Of a DNA stretch of 64,000 nucleotides, positions 18,311 to 28,106 are shown one piece after another. The notes below the pieces were generated by a model. The model searched no databases. It had not been told where the DNA came from and was given only the letters and a program-made list of their open reading frames with translations. Position 1 is the stretch's first letter; the number at the start of each line of letters is the position of its first letter. This DNA comes from Francisellaceae bacterium. GTDB lineage: Bacteria; Pseudomonadota; Gammaproteobacteria; UBA6186; Azoamicaceae. The translations under genes were made by a program, and so were the position numbers. The stretch is from the NCBI GenBank assembly GCA_018703155.1, contig JABJGS010000002.1, forward strand, positions 61,776 through 125,775, given 5' to 3'.

Positions 18311-19024
18311 TCAGTCTATCCAAATTAATGAAACTAAACGTTGCTTACTTTTTCCTTGTGATCTCCGATGGGAATGAAACTCATTTGAATTAGTATATGT
18401 ACAATACCCACTGTCATATATCTTTTCTTTTTTTAAGCCAGATTGAACAAGCATATGCTCAGCAAAAGCCACTAGATCAAAATACCAATGTGTTGAATCT
18501 ATTTTATTGGAAAATGAATAAACCAATTCACTCGTATGTCCATGGCTAATTAGATTAGATAAGAAGTCCTGTTGTACTTCAAATGAATTCTTATGAATAC
18601 ATGGACCGATCCAGGCCTGGATATTATTTCTTGCAATCCCCATAGCATAAATACTTTTTTCTATAATGTTAGTAGCAAGTCCACGCCATCCTGCATGTAC
18701 AGCACAAACTGTGCTTTTATCCTCACTTGCTAATAATATTGGCAAACAATCTGCTGTTAGTATAGCTACTACCTGTCCATGTTCTCTAGCAACACTTGCA
18801 TCTGCCATAGGAAATGGCAATCCTTTACTCATTTCCACGACAGTATTACTATGTGTTTGTTTTAACCAATATGGCTCTGCTGGCAACATATACTCTTTAG
18901 TGAAAAACTGTACATTTTTTTCTCTTTCTGGGTTTTCATTCCAATGCACAGGCCATGGGTTGCTAGCAGTTGTAGTGAAGGCACTCACCCCAGTTACATC
19001 CCAATTTGGTCGTATAACATCCAT
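18311..19024 (-). CDS. pgeF: YfiH/PgeF family purine nucleoside phosphorylase-like protein
   Basis: 237 aa. The family (also called polyphenol oxidase or LACC1-like) acts on purine nucleosides and has been implicated in peptidoglycan editing in E. coli. Metal and active-site motifs are present: KQTHS, TADCLPI, HAGWRGL, GPCI and FHSHRR. The gene starts 2 bp after the rluD stop; rluD-pgeF-clpB is a common gammaproteobacterial order. Cytoplasmic; no signal peptide. Confidence 0.93.
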   Translation of the reverse strand: MDVIRPNWDVTGVSAFTTTASNPWPVHWNENPEREKNVQFFTKEYMLPAEPYWLKQTHSNTVVEMSKGLPFPMADASVAREHGQVVAILTADCLPILLASEDKSTVCAVHAGWRGLATNIIEKSIYAMGIARNNIQAWIGPCIHKNSFEVQQDFLSNLISHGHTSELVYSFSNKIDSTHWYFDLVAFAEHMLVQSGLKKEKIYDSGYCTYTNSNEFHSHRRSQGKSKQRLVSLIWID

Positions 19025-19026
19025 GT

Positions 19027-19980
19027 CTACTCCTTTGCAATAACATCTATTAGATTTTGAAAATCCTTTGGTATATCAGCACTAAAATCCATGGCAACAT
19101 TAGTTATAGGGTGATTAAAGCTAATGTTGTATGCATGTAAAGCTTGTCGCACAAATGCATTAATAGTTTCTTGCGCTTCGTTACTAAAAGATACTGCACA
19201 TTTTCTTTTTCCACCATAACTAATATCACCAACGATAGGAAAGCTATCATGTGCTAAATGTACTCTAATTTGGTGAGTTCGTCCGGTTTCAAGTTTGATA
19301 TCAAGCAAAGTAAATTTTCTGAATTTTGTTTTTATTCGATAATGAGTGATTGCTTCTCGGCCATTATTTGTTACTGCCATTTTAGTTCTATCTTTATTGC
19401 TTCTTCCAATTGGAGCATTTATGGTTTTTCCAGATATAATTTCTCCATATACCAATGCATAATAAGCTCTATTTATCTTGCGTTCTTGCATCTGATTAAT
19501 TAGGACATTATGTGCAGTTATAGTTTTAGCGACAATAAGTAGACCTGTGGTGTCCTTATCTATGCGATGAACGATCCCCGCTCTCGGTAATTTTTTCAAA
19601 CTAAGATCATGATATAATAAGCCATTGACTAATGTTCCAGTAAGATTACCTGCACCCGGGTGCACAACCATACCTTTTTGTTTATTTACTATTAGCATAT
19701 GCTCATCTTCAAAAACTATGTCCAAAGATATATCTTCCGGCTCATTCCATTGCTGCATGTCAGGCAAATGAGCATTGACAATAATACTCTCCCCCCCTAC
19801 AACTTTTATATTTGGTTTTACTTGACTTGAGTTTACCAAGCATTGACCTGATTTTAACCAACCTTTTAATCTTTCTCGAGAATACTCCGGCAACATCTTC
19901 GCAAGTGCTGCGTCCAAACGCATTCCAGCCATTTCTAACGGTACTTCAGTAACTATATTAATCATGTCATCATCAATCAA
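19027..19980 (-). CDS. rluD: 23S rRNA pseudouridine synthase RluD
   Basis: 317 aa. RluD makes pseudouridines 1911, 1915 and 1917 in helix 69 of 23S rRNA. An S4 RNA-binding domain occupies about residues 14-75. The catalytic aspartate is D141 in HRIDKDTTG, and GRTHQIRVHL is the second family motif. The first codon is TTG at 19980, chosen because GAGG sits six bases upstream; ATG 19965 lacks such a site. It is the first gene of the rluD-pgeF(-clpB) string and divergent from bamD, as in many gammaproteobacteria. Confidence 0.95.
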   Translation of the reverse strand: MIDDDMINIVTEVPLEMAGMRLDAALAKMLPEYSRERLKGWLKSGQCLVNSSQVKPNIKVVGGESIIVNAHLPDMQQWNEPEDISLDIVFEDEHMLIVNKQKGMVVHPGAGNLTGTLVNGLLYHDLSLKKLPRAGIVHRIDKDTTGLLIVAKTITAHNVLINQMQERKINRAYYALVYGEIISGKTINAPIGRSNKDRTKMAVTNNGREAITHYRIKTKFRKFTLLDIKLETGRTHQIRVHLAHDSFPIVGDISYGGKRKCAVSFSNEAQETINAFVRQALHAYNISFNHPITNVAMDFSADIPKDFQNLIDVIAKE

Positions 19981-20109
19981 AACAAACCTCAGGCATAAAG
20001 TTAACCAACATGATACCTAGATAGTATCATTCCTGTTTACATGATAAGATACTTTTGTGCTAGCTAGGTACATTTTTTCGAGTTTTTTATATAATTAGAG
20101 TGACTGAAG

Positions 20110-20850
20110 ATGCAAATTATAAAAACCACCTCCATTATACTGTTAACAGCGTTGCTTGCTAATTGTAGCTCCACGAAATCTGAACCATATGCAGACCTAA
20201 CAGAAGCACAAATTTTTAATAAAGGTAAGGTCAACGTTAACGATAAAAAATATGTTTCTGCTATTAAAGACTTCGAATCGTTACAGGCAAGATACCCATA
20301 TGGTGATTATGCTGATAAAGCTCAACTATCTCTAATTTACTCCTATTACAAAAAAGGAGATTCTCCTCTAGCTCTAGCCTCAGTAAACCATTTCTTAGAA
20401 TTGCACCCACGTCATAAACATGCCGATTACGCTATGTACATGAAAGGTTTAGTTTTATATGATCAATATTACAGCACTATGTATAGATACTTCCCTATAA
20501 GTAGAAGTGAGAGAGACTCTGGCCCTGCAGAAAAATCCTTTAAATCATTTAAAAATCTTCTTGAAGCTTTTCCTAACTCAAGCTATGTAATAGATAGTAA
20601 AGAGCGCATGGTTCAACTTCGAAATCAACTAGCTGCACATGATTTACATATAGCTAAATACTATATGAAAAAGAAATCATATCTTGCTGCTGCTAATAGA
20701 GCAGGAAATGTCGTCACTGAATATAATGAATCTGATTCAGTTCCTGAAGCATTATTAACCATGGAAGAAGCTTATAATCAGCTTGGCATGTCTAAATTAG
20801 CAACTGATGCCAGACGCACTCTAGATAAGAATTTTCCTAGCGGTATCTGA
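20110..20850 (+). CDS. bamD: Outer membrane assembly lipoprotein BamD
   Basis: 246 aa. BamD is the essential lipoprotein of the BAM complex that inserts beta-barrels. The signal peptide ends in the lipobox LLANC (Cys19 lipidated). Five TPR-like helical pairs follow, with family segments such as YPYGDYADKAQLSLIYSYYKKGD and LELHPRHKHADYAMYMKGLV. It is divergent from rluD, as is typical. The last codons (KNFPSGI, stop) form the first copy of a repeat that continues downstream. Confidence 0.95.
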   Translation: MQIIKTTSIILLTALLANCSSTKSEPYADLTEAQIFNKGKVNVNDKKYVSAIKDFESLQARYPYGDYADKAQLSLIYSYYKKGDSPLALASVNHFLELHPRHKHADYAMYMKGLVLYDQYYSTMYRYFPISRSERDSGPAEKSFKSFKNLLEAFPNSSYVIDSKERMVQLRNQLAAHDLHIAKYYMKKKSYLAAANRAGNVVTEYNESDSVPEALLTMEEAYNQLGMSKLATDARRTLDKNFPSGI

Positions 20851-20923
20851 CTATCACTAATAAGAACTTCACTAGCGATAGCTGACTATCGCTAGACAAG
20901 AACTTCCCTAGCAGTAACTATAA
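20827..20923 (+). repeat. Three imperfect 35-36 bp repeats covering the bamD 3' end
   Basis: Copies start at 20827, 20862 and 20898. Each begins AAGAAYTTYMCTAGC. The first encodes the last seven residues and stop of BamD. The second would read KNFTSDS-stop in the equivalent frame. The third is truncated by the putA stop region. The changes include third-position ones (AAT to AAC, TTT to TTC). This looks like a duplicated gene tail. Confidence 0.75.
20872..20895. terminator. Perfect 10-bp hairpin between bamD and putA
   Basis: CTAGCGATAG, loop CTGA, CTATCGCTAG: a perfect palindrome in the middle copy of the tandem repeat, between the convergent bamD and putA genes. No T run follows on either strand, so it is a hairpin with possible termination or mRNA-end role rather than a textbook terminator. 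Confidence 0.55.
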
Positions 20924-23900
20924 TTAATCTCCCAAGGATAATAAGCTCGCATTCCCACCAGCAGCAGTAGTGTTGGTACATGTGGTTTTCTCTATCATAA
21001 GTCTATGCAAGTAATTAGGCCCTCCAGCTTTAGGGCCTGTACCAGACAAACCATGCCCACCAAATGGCTGTGTGCCAACGACTGCACCTACCATATTCCT
21101 ATTTATGTATATATTACCAACTTTAATCCTGGAAGTGACATATTCTACTTGCTCATCAATTCGACTATGCATGCCAAAAGTCAAACCATACCCAACAGCA
21201 TTAATATCATCAATAACCCGATCTATCTCTTCTGCTTTATATGGGGCAATATGTAATATTGGACCAAAAACTTCCCCTGGCAAATCTGACATCCCATTAA
21301 TAATGTATGCACAAGGACCAAAAAAGTACCCTTCGTCATTTGTTGAGATTTGTGCCTTTGCGACAAATTTAAAGTTATTCCGAAGGTAGTTCTCGTGATG
21401 TTGTAACTCTTGTAATGCATGACTATCAATTACAGGCCCAATATCTGTAGACAATACCTCGGGATCACCCACAGTTAGATCTAACATTGCCCCAGATAGC
21501 GTTTTAATAAATCCATCTATAATATCATCTTGGACATATAGCACTCGTAAGGCAGAACATCTCTGTCCAGCACTACCATATGCAGAACTGATTACATCAG
21601 CAATAACCTGTTCAATTAAGGATGTTGAGTCCACGATCATCGCATTCATACCACCAGTCTCTGCAATAAAGGGTATAATTGCTCCATCGCGGCTAGAAAT
21701 ACCTTGCTGAATCTGTTTGGCTGTCTGATTGGAGCCAGTAAACATTATCCCTTGAATTCTAAGATCTGGAATTACTATGTCATTTATAGTTTTCCCATTT
21801 GCCACTAACAACTGTACAACACCTTGAGCTACTCCAGCCTTATGAAGTAACTCTATCGCAAGTGCGGCTATTAGAGGTGTTTGACTGGCAGGCTTTGCTA
21901 AAACAGTATTTCCAGAAATTAACGCGGCACACACCTGTCCAATAAATATTGCTAATGGGAAATTCCAAGGGCTTATACACAGAAATACCCCCCTCCCATG
22001 TAATGTTAAAATATTTCTTTCACCAGTTGGGCCAGGTAAAACATTAGGTTGAATTATTTTCTCCGCTAAATTAGCATAATAACGACAAAAATCTACAGCT
22101 TCTCTAACTTCTCCAATCACATCATCTATAGTTTTACCAGCTTCATGAGTTAATAATGCATACAATTCATATTTATTTTCTTCTAATAACTCAGCATATC
22201 TTCTTAAATATTTAGCTCTATCTTCTACTCTGGTATTTTCCCATTTACTAAATGCTACATCTGCCACATCAATCGATTTTGAAATCTGTGCATGAGAAGA
22301 GATCGTTACCATTCCAATTTGTCGATTATTATTAGCTGGTGCAACACAGGGCTTAGTCACTCCCGATGGCAAGTCATTATATAAGGGTACGCTTGCCCAA
22401 GTTTTCCGCAAAGTAAGTTCATTTATTTCACTTAGGACCTTCTCAACATAACGAGGATGATTGATATCAATTCCAGATGAATTTATTCTATTTTCTCCGT
22501 AAAGGTCGATAGGCTTAGGTAATTCATCATGACGATAATTTATAAAATTCTCTAATATTGAACAAGGATCAGCAATAATTTCTTCTATTGGTGCGCGCTC
22601 ATCAACGATTCTGTTAACAAAGGACGTATTTGCACCATTTTCCAACAAACGTCGTACAAGGTATGCCAACAAATTGTCATAACCTCCTACTGGAGCATAA
22701 ATACGACATGGTATATTATAGCCACTTTTGCTAACCACGCTCTGATATAAGGCATCTCCCATACCATGCAAACACTGGAACTCAAAATCCATATCTTTGC
22801 ATAATTCCATAACAACACCTACTGAGTAAGCATTATGAGTTGCAAATTGAGGATAAATAAATTTTTTATTTCGTATAATTTCTTTTATGCATGCGATGTA
22901 TGATACATCTGTACTATGTTTTCTCGTTAGCACAGGATAGTCTTCTAAACCATTAACTTGTGCACTTTTTATTTCAGTATCCCAGTAGGCACCCTTCACT
23001 AAGCGTAACATAATGTATTGTTGGTACTTCCCAGATAAAGCTCCAAGCCATTTGATCAATGGTATTGCTCGTTTTTGATAAGCTTGTAGTGCAAGACCAA
23101 GTCCATGCCAGTCACGAAGCCTATCATCAGCCATTAATTTTTCAAAAATATCAATAAATATTTCTAAACGATCAGCTTCTTCAGCATCTAAAGTAAATCC
23201 AATATTATAGCGCTTAGCTTCAAGAACTAACTCTAACAAACGCGGATATAACTCTCTCATTACTTTTGCTTTATTTTTATATTCGTACCTAGGATGTAAT
23301 GCGGATAATTTCACTGATACCCCAGGACCATGTATTGGCCCACGACCAGCACTGTTTTCCCCAATGGCAATAATAGAAGACATGTAGTTATCAAAATACA
23401 TTTTAGCATCTTCTCGGTTACATGCAGCCTCACCTAACATGTCATAAGAATATCTATAACCGGAATTTTCTTGTTCTTTAGCTCTTTTAATTGCTGAAGC
23501 TATATTGGCTCCCATAACAAATTGCCGCCCAAGAATTTTCATTGCTTGGCTAACCGATTGGCGAATTATTGGCTCACTACCACGCTTGATTGCTTTACCT
23601 AGTACTGTTTTTAAATAACCTGAATTTACTTTATCATTGCTAATAATTTGCCCTGTTAACATTAATCCCCAGGTAGCAGCATTAACGAATGAAGAACTAC
23701 TGCTCCCAATATGCTTATTCCAGTCAGAAGAAGTTATTTTATCTTTGATCAGCATATCTCTAGTTTTCGAATCAGGGATCCGCAACAAGGCTTCCGCCAT
23801 GCACATAAGAGCAATACCTTCCTCACTTGATAGATCATATTCAAAAAGAAAAGCATCCAAACCACCGCTTCTTAGTCGTGATTTCCTAACATTTATCACC

Positions 23901-24055
23901 AGGCGCCTAGCAGTTTGTTGTATATTATGTATTTTGCTATCTGGTAATTTAGCTGCTCTTAACAACTCTATAACTAAATCATTTTCATCCATCAGGTAAT
24001 ATTGGCTAATAATTTCCCTTAACTCTGCCAATTCTCCATCAGTGCTCTCTTGCAT
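20924..24055 (-). CDS. putA: Bifunctional proline dehydrogenase / P5C dehydrogenase PutA
   Basis: 1043 aa. It oxidises proline to glutamate in two steps, with FAD then NAD. The proline dehydrogenase barrel spans about 90-490 (LRLVKGAYWDTEI, the terminal RRLLENGANTSFVNRI). The aldehyde dehydrogenase domain spans about 560-1020, with E799 (ETGG) and the catalytic C833 (GQRCSA). There is no ribbon-helix-helix DNA-binding domain and no long C-terminal extension, so it is a short, non-regulatory PutA rather than the 1320-aa E. coli type. The gene is convergent with bamD and monocistronic. Proline use would fit growth on host amino acids. Confidence 0.96.
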   Translation of the reverse strand: MQESTDGELAELREIISQYYLMDENDLVIELLRAAKLPDSKIHNIQQTARRLVINVRKSRLRSGGLDAFLFEYDLSSEEGIALMCMAEALLRIPDSKTRDMLIKDKITSSDWNKHIGSSSSSFVNAATWGLMLTGQIISNDKVNSGYLKTVLGKAIKRGSEPIIRQSVSQAMKILGRQFVMGANIASAIKRAKEQENSGYRYSYDMLGEAACNREDAKMYFDNYMSSIIAIGENSAGRGPIHGPGVSVKLSALHPRYEYKNKAKVMRELYPRLLELVLEAKRYNIGFTLDAEEADRLEIFIDIFEKLMADDRLRDWHGLGLALQAYQKRAIPLIKWLGALSGKYQQYIMLRLVKGAYWDTEIKSAQVNGLEDYPVLTRKHSTDVSYIACIKEIIRNKKFIYPQFATHNAYSVGVVMELCKDMDFEFQCLHGMGDALYQSVVSKSGYNIPCRIYAPVGGYDNLLAYLVRRLLENGANTSFVNRIVDERAPIEEIIADPCSILENFINYRHDELPKPIDLYGENRINSSGIDINHPRYVEKVLSEINELTLRKTWASVPLYNDLPSGVTKPCVAPANNNRQIGMVTISSHAQISKSIDVADVAFSKWENTRVEDRAKYLRRYAELLEENKYELYALLTHEAGKTIDDVIGEVREAVDFCRYYANLAEKIIQPNVLPGPTGERNILTLHGRGVFLCISPWNFPLAIFIGQVCAALISGNTVLAKPASQTPLIAALAIELLHKAGVAQGVVQLLVANGKTINDIVIPDLRIQGIMFTGSNQTAKQIQQGISSRDGAIIPFIAETGGMNAMIVDSTSLIEQVIADVISSAYGSAGQRCSALRVLYVQDDIIDGFIKTLSGAMLDLTVGDPEVLSTDIGPVIDSHALQELQHHENYLRNNFKFVAKAQISTNDEGYFFGPCAYIINGMSDLPGEVFGPILHIAPYKAEEIDRVIDDINAVGYGLTFGMHSRIDEQVEYVTSRIKVGNIYINRNMVGAVVGTQPFGGHGLSGTGPKAGGPNYLHRLMIEKTTCTNTTAAGGNASLLSLGD

Positions 24056-24172
24056 ATTACTTGCCTAACTTTAACTTGAAACTACCGGCTATTTTCACAT
24101 ATTATTTAAGCTCTGGGAATTTTTATCAGCAATTTACTTTGTTAACTTTCACTGATGATAACTAGCTACATA

Positions 24173-24961
24173 CTAATTATTCCAATCAAAAATTTTATAA
24201 ATTTTTGAAACAGACTTCGGACGAAAATAGTTAGTATTCCTATAAAAATTTTCACTATGACTCTCAGGTATAACTCCAGGTAAACCTAAGATAGGAAATG
24301 GCGCAAAACACTCATCAATATCTAGAATATCCTCAAGCTGATTAGCGATTACTTCATCTATATCTGCTAAATTTAATTTTGGAACACTAGTTTTAAATAA
24401 TATGCTCTTAGTTGTCAAACCAACATATGGGGTTAGCAAAGCCTCATAGGTAGCATGCCCAATAATAATGATTTGTAAATCTAATAACGAATCTCTATTT
24501 AACCAAAATAATTCATGCCACTGATGATTTGCTATTAAATGAAGAAGCTCCATATTAGAACTAAGGATTATTGCTCCACACTCATCAAAATGAGTAAGAT
24601 TATTTTCAAGCCTGCTTCTCTGCCCCATAGCCTGTCTTTTTAATTGAGACCTATAGTGCTGATAATTTATGCTTAGCTTTATATTAGGTAAGGACATCCA
24701 AACAAGAGCATTAAAAAAATCATGCCATGATTTATCTCTAGTTAAGACTTCTCGATTAAGATATATCCGTGGTTCATACTGCATTGAGAACACTTCTGTT
24801 CTCTTATATTTTTGTGCAACGAAACTAACTGGGCAATTGAAAGACCAATAATTATAATCAGATGGCTCTGGCCAGTTTGAGAAAATATTTATTTTTTCCT
24901 TTAGCCAACCAAATAGCTGCCAATATAAAGGACTTCTTGATAAAACATTTGCATTCCACAC
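24173..24961 (-). CDS. DUF3025 family protein
   Basis: 262 aa from GTG 24961, which has AGGTGA upstream; a TTG at 24976 is less likely. The segment QYEPRIYLNREVLTRDKSWHDFFNALVW followed by KLSINYQHYRSQ is typical of DUF3025, a soluble proteobacterial family without known function. The later FPILGLPG and EFYRNTNYFRP segments also fit. It is divergent from the phosphate transporter gene. A PhoB-box-like site sits upstream in the orientation of this gene, with a TAGTAT hexamer 11 bp further on. Confidence 0.85.
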   Translation of the reverse strand: MWNANVLSRSPLYWQLFGWLKEKINIFSNWPEPSDYNYWSFNCPVSFVAQKYKRTEVFSMQYEPRIYLNREVLTRDKSWHDFFNALVWMSLPNIKLSINYQHYRSQLKRQAMGQRSRLENNLTHFDECGAIILSSNMELLHLIANHQWHELFWLNRDSLLDLQIIIIGHATYEALLTPYVGLTTKSILFKTSVPKLNLADIDEVIANQLEDILDIDECFAPFPILGLPGVIPESHSENFYRNTNYFRPKSVSKIYKIFDWNN

Positions 24962-25014
24962 TTTGTCACCTAACAAACTTTTACTTTGTTATCTGTTATA
25001 CTACCGCAGATGTA

Positions 25015-25032
25015 TTGACAAATACATGACAA
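25015..25032 (-). promoter_or_regulatory. Candidate PhoB box
   Basis: On the minus strand TTGTCAT, 4 bp, TTGTCAA is two direct 7-mers with the 11-bp period of the PhoB consensus (CTGTCAT, four AT-rich bases, CTGTCAY). It lies between the DUF3025 gene and a PiT phosphate transporter gene, 54 bp from the start of the former and 142 bp from the latter. It was found by eye. The orientation and the TAGTAT 11 bp downstream favour DUF3025 as the activated gene. Confidence 0.45.
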
Positions 25033-25173
25033 CTTTTTAGCATGTCACTTCATGGACTTGTTGCGAATCAAAAGTGGTAATAGAACGACAACCATCCTAT
25101 GTTAATTTAACCAGCATACCTATATTTGCTATGACTGCACCCATCTCCTTAATAATTACAGGGATTACTAATT

Positions 25174-26436
25174 ATGCTTATTGAACACCATGAGATATTC
25201 TTTTGGCTTGCTGTCTGCGCTGGAGGCCTTATGGCCTGGGGAATCGGTGCGAACGATGTTTCAAATGCGATGGGAACATCTATTGGTTCAAAAGCAATAA
25301 CCCTTGGGCAAGCAATCATAATAGCTGGTATCTTTGAATTCCTTGGTGCCCTCATTGCAGGCAGCCAAGTAACACACACGATCAGACAGAAAATAATCTC
25401 CCCAGATATATTTGCTAATGATCCTGACATATTTATTCTAGGTATGCTTTCAGCACTATTTGCAGCAGCAGCATGGCTACTTGCTGCCAGCATACGTGGT
25501 TGGCCTGTATCGACTACACACACCATAGTTGGTGCCATAATTGGCTTTGGTATCTCTGAAGCAGGGTTTGGCGCAATTGAATGGGAATTTGTTTTATCAA
25601 TAATTTTCAGCTGGGTATTATCTCCATTTTTAGGTGGTGTTATTGCTTATTTAACTTTCATTAGCACCCAAAATCTAATATTCCTAAGAAGCGACCCGAT
25701 CCTACAAGCAAAAAAGTGGATCCCGACTTACATTCTTATAACTGGCTTTATAGTCTCAGTAATCTCTTTAAGCAGATTAGATAACATTGGCATACAGCTC
25801 AACACACAACAAACTATGGCCCTAGCTGCGATAATATCCTTAGTGCTATATGGTATAGCCTACATTGGTATTGGACATATGAAGATTGAAAGCAAGGGTA
25901 AAAGACGACTTCAATATATAAATGTTGAAAAAATATTTGCCATTCTTATGGTTTTCACTGCATGTGCAATGGCTTTTGCTCATGGCTCAAATGATGTTGC
26001 TAATGCCATAGGTCCTGTGGCAGCAATAATAAGTGCTCTAGATCAAAATAATCCATCCCTTGCAGAGCATACTGCTTATGTACCACTATGGATACTCTTA
26101 CTTGGTGGTTGCGGTATCGTTGTTGGCCTTGCTACTTATGGACACAAAGTTATTGCCACTGTCGGCTCAAAAATAACTCAACTAACCCCTAGTCGTGGCT
26201 TTGCAGCAACTATTGCAACCGCAATGGTAGTAACGCTTGCATCATCTAGTGGGCTACCAATTTCAACTACTCATACATTGGTGGGGGCAATTTTTGGTGT
26301 TGGCATAGCTAAAGGTATAGAAGCTTTAAATTTACAAGTTATTAAGGCTATCTTAATGTCATGGATTATTACTCTCCCTATCGGTGCAGTACTATGTATC
26401 CTATTCTTGAAAATCTTTAAACTTATATTTATTTAA
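25174..26436 (+). CDS. pitA: Inorganic phosphate transporter, PiT family
   Basis: 420 aa. It is a low-affinity phosphate (metal-phosphate) symporter of the inner membrane. The two inverted halves each carry the family signature: GIGANDVSNAMGTSIGSKAI near residue 24 and AHGSNDVANAIGP in the second half. Each is followed by a PVSTTHT or PISTTHT motif with G(A/S)I. About ten transmembrane helices are visible. The upstream region is long (about 200 bp) and holds the PhoB-box candidate. The symbol pitA is by family; PitA and PitB cannot be told apart here. Confidence 0.93.
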   Translation: MLIEHHEIFFWLAVCAGGLMAWGIGANDVSNAMGTSIGSKAITLGQAIIIAGIFEFLGALIAGSQVTHTIRQKIISPDIFANDPDIFILGMLSALFAAAAWLLAASIRGWPVSTTHTIVGAIIGFGISEAGFGAIEWEFVLSIIFSWVLSPFLGGVIAYLTFISTQNLIFLRSDPILQAKKWIPTYILITGFIVSVISLSRLDNIGIQLNTQQTMALAAIISLVLYGIAYIGIGHMKIESKGKRRLQYINVEKIFAILMVFTACAMAFAHGSNDVANAIGPVAAIISALDQNNPSLAEHTAYVPLWILLLGGCGIVVGLATYGHKVIATVGSKITQLTPSRGFAATIATAMVVTLASSSGLPISTTHTLVGAIFGVGIAKGIEALNLQVIKAILMSWIITLPIGAVLCILFLKIFKLIFI

Positions 26437-26506
26437 AAATATATTTTCAGTTGGTTGTTAAAAACAACAGCGCGTATTTACAAATGATTATAAGAGATTG
26501 ATTAAA

Positions 26507-27184
26507 ATGGTGTATTTATATGAACTTGCAAAGGAAGACGATTGTTTAAACTTATTTCTACGATTACAAGAAAAAGAGTCTACTAATACAGAATCTTCAA
26601 TAACCGCAGCATTATTTTGTGCTTGCAGAGAAAGAAATGTTGCTGCGGCAGCATTCCTAATAATTTTTAATGCCAATGCCTATAAACAAGAAGCCACTGG
26701 CAAATGCCCAATAGACTTTCTTTCTGAACTTGAAGTAACAGAAATGGTTAAATTTTGTCAAATAATAAAGAATAAAGTTATCGGTGAAAATTTAAGTGAT
26801 GCTAAACTTGGGAAAGAAATTTATGATATGTGCTCACAACTCTACCAAGTAATGGATAAAGAAGCTGCGCTTTGTGAAATAGCAAAACAAGAAAGACTAA
26901 ATAGATTATTCCTTATTTCTAATAAGCCTAATGAATATCTAAAAGATTATTACGTTGACTATTTATTAAAAGCTAGCAAGCATAATAATTCATACTCTGC
27001 TACAGCAGAAACAAAACACAGACTAGCACAGTGTGATGCTAGGGACAAAAGGATGGATAAGCTTAGTGGTATTGATTTTCTATATCAATTTTCCGTCTGC
27101 ATTATAAGTAAAATAGAATCACAAATAACAGACTCACCGCAACCGAAGACAAATAACACAATTAATAGCATACAGAGAGTTTGA
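26507..27184 (+). CDS. Unknown protein with degenerate ankyrin-like N-terminus
   Basis: 225 aa from ATG 26507; a TTG three codons earlier is possible. Residues 1-70 have two helix-turn-helix units (LYELAKEDDCLNLFLRL, then TAALFCACRERNVAAAAFLI followed by NANAYKQEATGKCPIDFL) resembling ankyrin repeats. The rest is helical with no family I know. No signal peptide or membrane helix is visible. It is followed by a good terminator and converges on another unknown gene. An effector role is possible but not shown. Confidence 0.6.
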   Translation: MVYLYELAKEDDCLNLFLRLQEKESTNTESSITAALFCACRERNVAAAAFLIIFNANAYKQEATGKCPIDFLSELEVTEMVKFCQIIKNKVIGENLSDAKLGKEIYDMCSQLYQVMDKEAALCEIAKQERLNRLFLISNKPNEYLKDYYVDYLLKASKHNNSYSATAETKHRLAQCDARDKRMDKLSGIDFLYQFSVCIISKIESQITDSPQPKTNNTINSIQRV

Positions 27185-27268
27185 ACATGAAGCATGCTAC
27201 AAGCTTGCTTGTGACTTAGCATCCTTCTAAATTATTCTATTTTTAAAATTAACAACGTCATTTAAAAT

Positions 27269-27300
27269 AAAGGCCCACTAATAGTGAGCCTTTATTTTTT
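27269..27300 (+). terminator. Terminator after the ankyrin-like gene
   Basis: The stem AAAGGC/GCCTTT continues after a C/A mismatch as CACT/AGTG, with loop AAT, and is followed by ATTTTTT. The opposite strand also gives an AT-rich tail, so it may serve the convergent gene at 27333. Confidence 0.85.
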
Positions 27301-27332
27301 CAATTACAAAGATAAATTAAGTTATTATTAAC

Positions 27333-27953
27333 TTACATTCCTCTTCGCATATCATCCATTGGTGTAGGTGGAACAAACCTTGGAGTCTCTCTTAATTGAG
27401 GAGTTGGTTTATAAGTAAATTCATGTGTGTATTTTTTATCATGCACAGATTGTGCTGGGGTAAATTTAGGAGCAGATTTTAACTGGAATTTAAAAGTTAA
27501 CTCTTCCCTATTAGCAAAATCTACTTCTATGGACTGAACACTATCTGGTAAATCTATCTGTGGAGTAACTCCATCAAAATTAGCTCCGTTTTGCATAAGC
27601 CTAGGATTACTATCTGTATTTGGCCCACCTGCTGAATTTCTATGAGTATTATCATTTTCCCAGCGAATAGCATTTGTATATTGAGCTTCTCTAGTTTGCT
27701 GCTGTTTTTGCTCATTATCAAATGGGGCAAATTGTTCCATAACAGCATTCATCTTTGTTGTTAGCTCATTTGCAACACTCTGTGCTAATTCTGTGAATTT
27801 TTGAGTATTTAAAGTTTTATTTATCATATCATCACTAGCGCCAGGACCTAATTCCTCCATTGCCTGACGGATCGCATCAACATATGGGGTTAGTGCTAGC
27901 TTCATTGCAGACATTGCTTCTTGTTCGAATGTGTTATTCACGCTATATCTCAC
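27333..27953 (-). CDS. Unknown soluble protein, proline/glutamine-rich
   Basis: 206 aa; no family recognised. Residues 10-85 are alpha-helical with coiled-coil character, ending in QKQQQTREAQ. A disordered stretch follows (about 95-125, N/S/G-rich). Residues 140-206 alternate charged and hydrophobic residues and end in repeated P-T/F-P segments (TPQLRETPRFVPPTPMDD). Several starts are possible (GTG 27953, GTG 27941, ATG 27914) and none has a clear Shine-Dalgarno. Composition is like that of secreted effectors or scaffold proteins, but nothing specific supports a function. Confidence 0.55.
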   Translation of the reverse strand: MRYSVNNTFEQEAMSAMKLALTPYVDAIRQAMEELGPGASDDMINKTLNTQKFTELAQSVANELTTKMNAVMEQFAPFDNEQKQQQTREAQYTNAIRWENDNTHRNSAGGPNTDSNPRLMQNGANFDGVTPQIDLPDSVQSIEVDFANREELTFKFQLKSAPKFTPAQSVHDKKYTHEFTYKPTPQLRETPRFVPPTPMDDMRRGM

Positions 27954-28106
27954 TATAAATTCATTTGTACTTATTTAAATAATACTACATATCACAGGAA
28001 ATGTGACCCCTTACATGCTGTATATACAACAATAAGCTGGTATTATTCCATCACTATCTTTAGTATATATGAGGTTAGAATTATATATTTCAAGGTTACA
28101 GCTACT

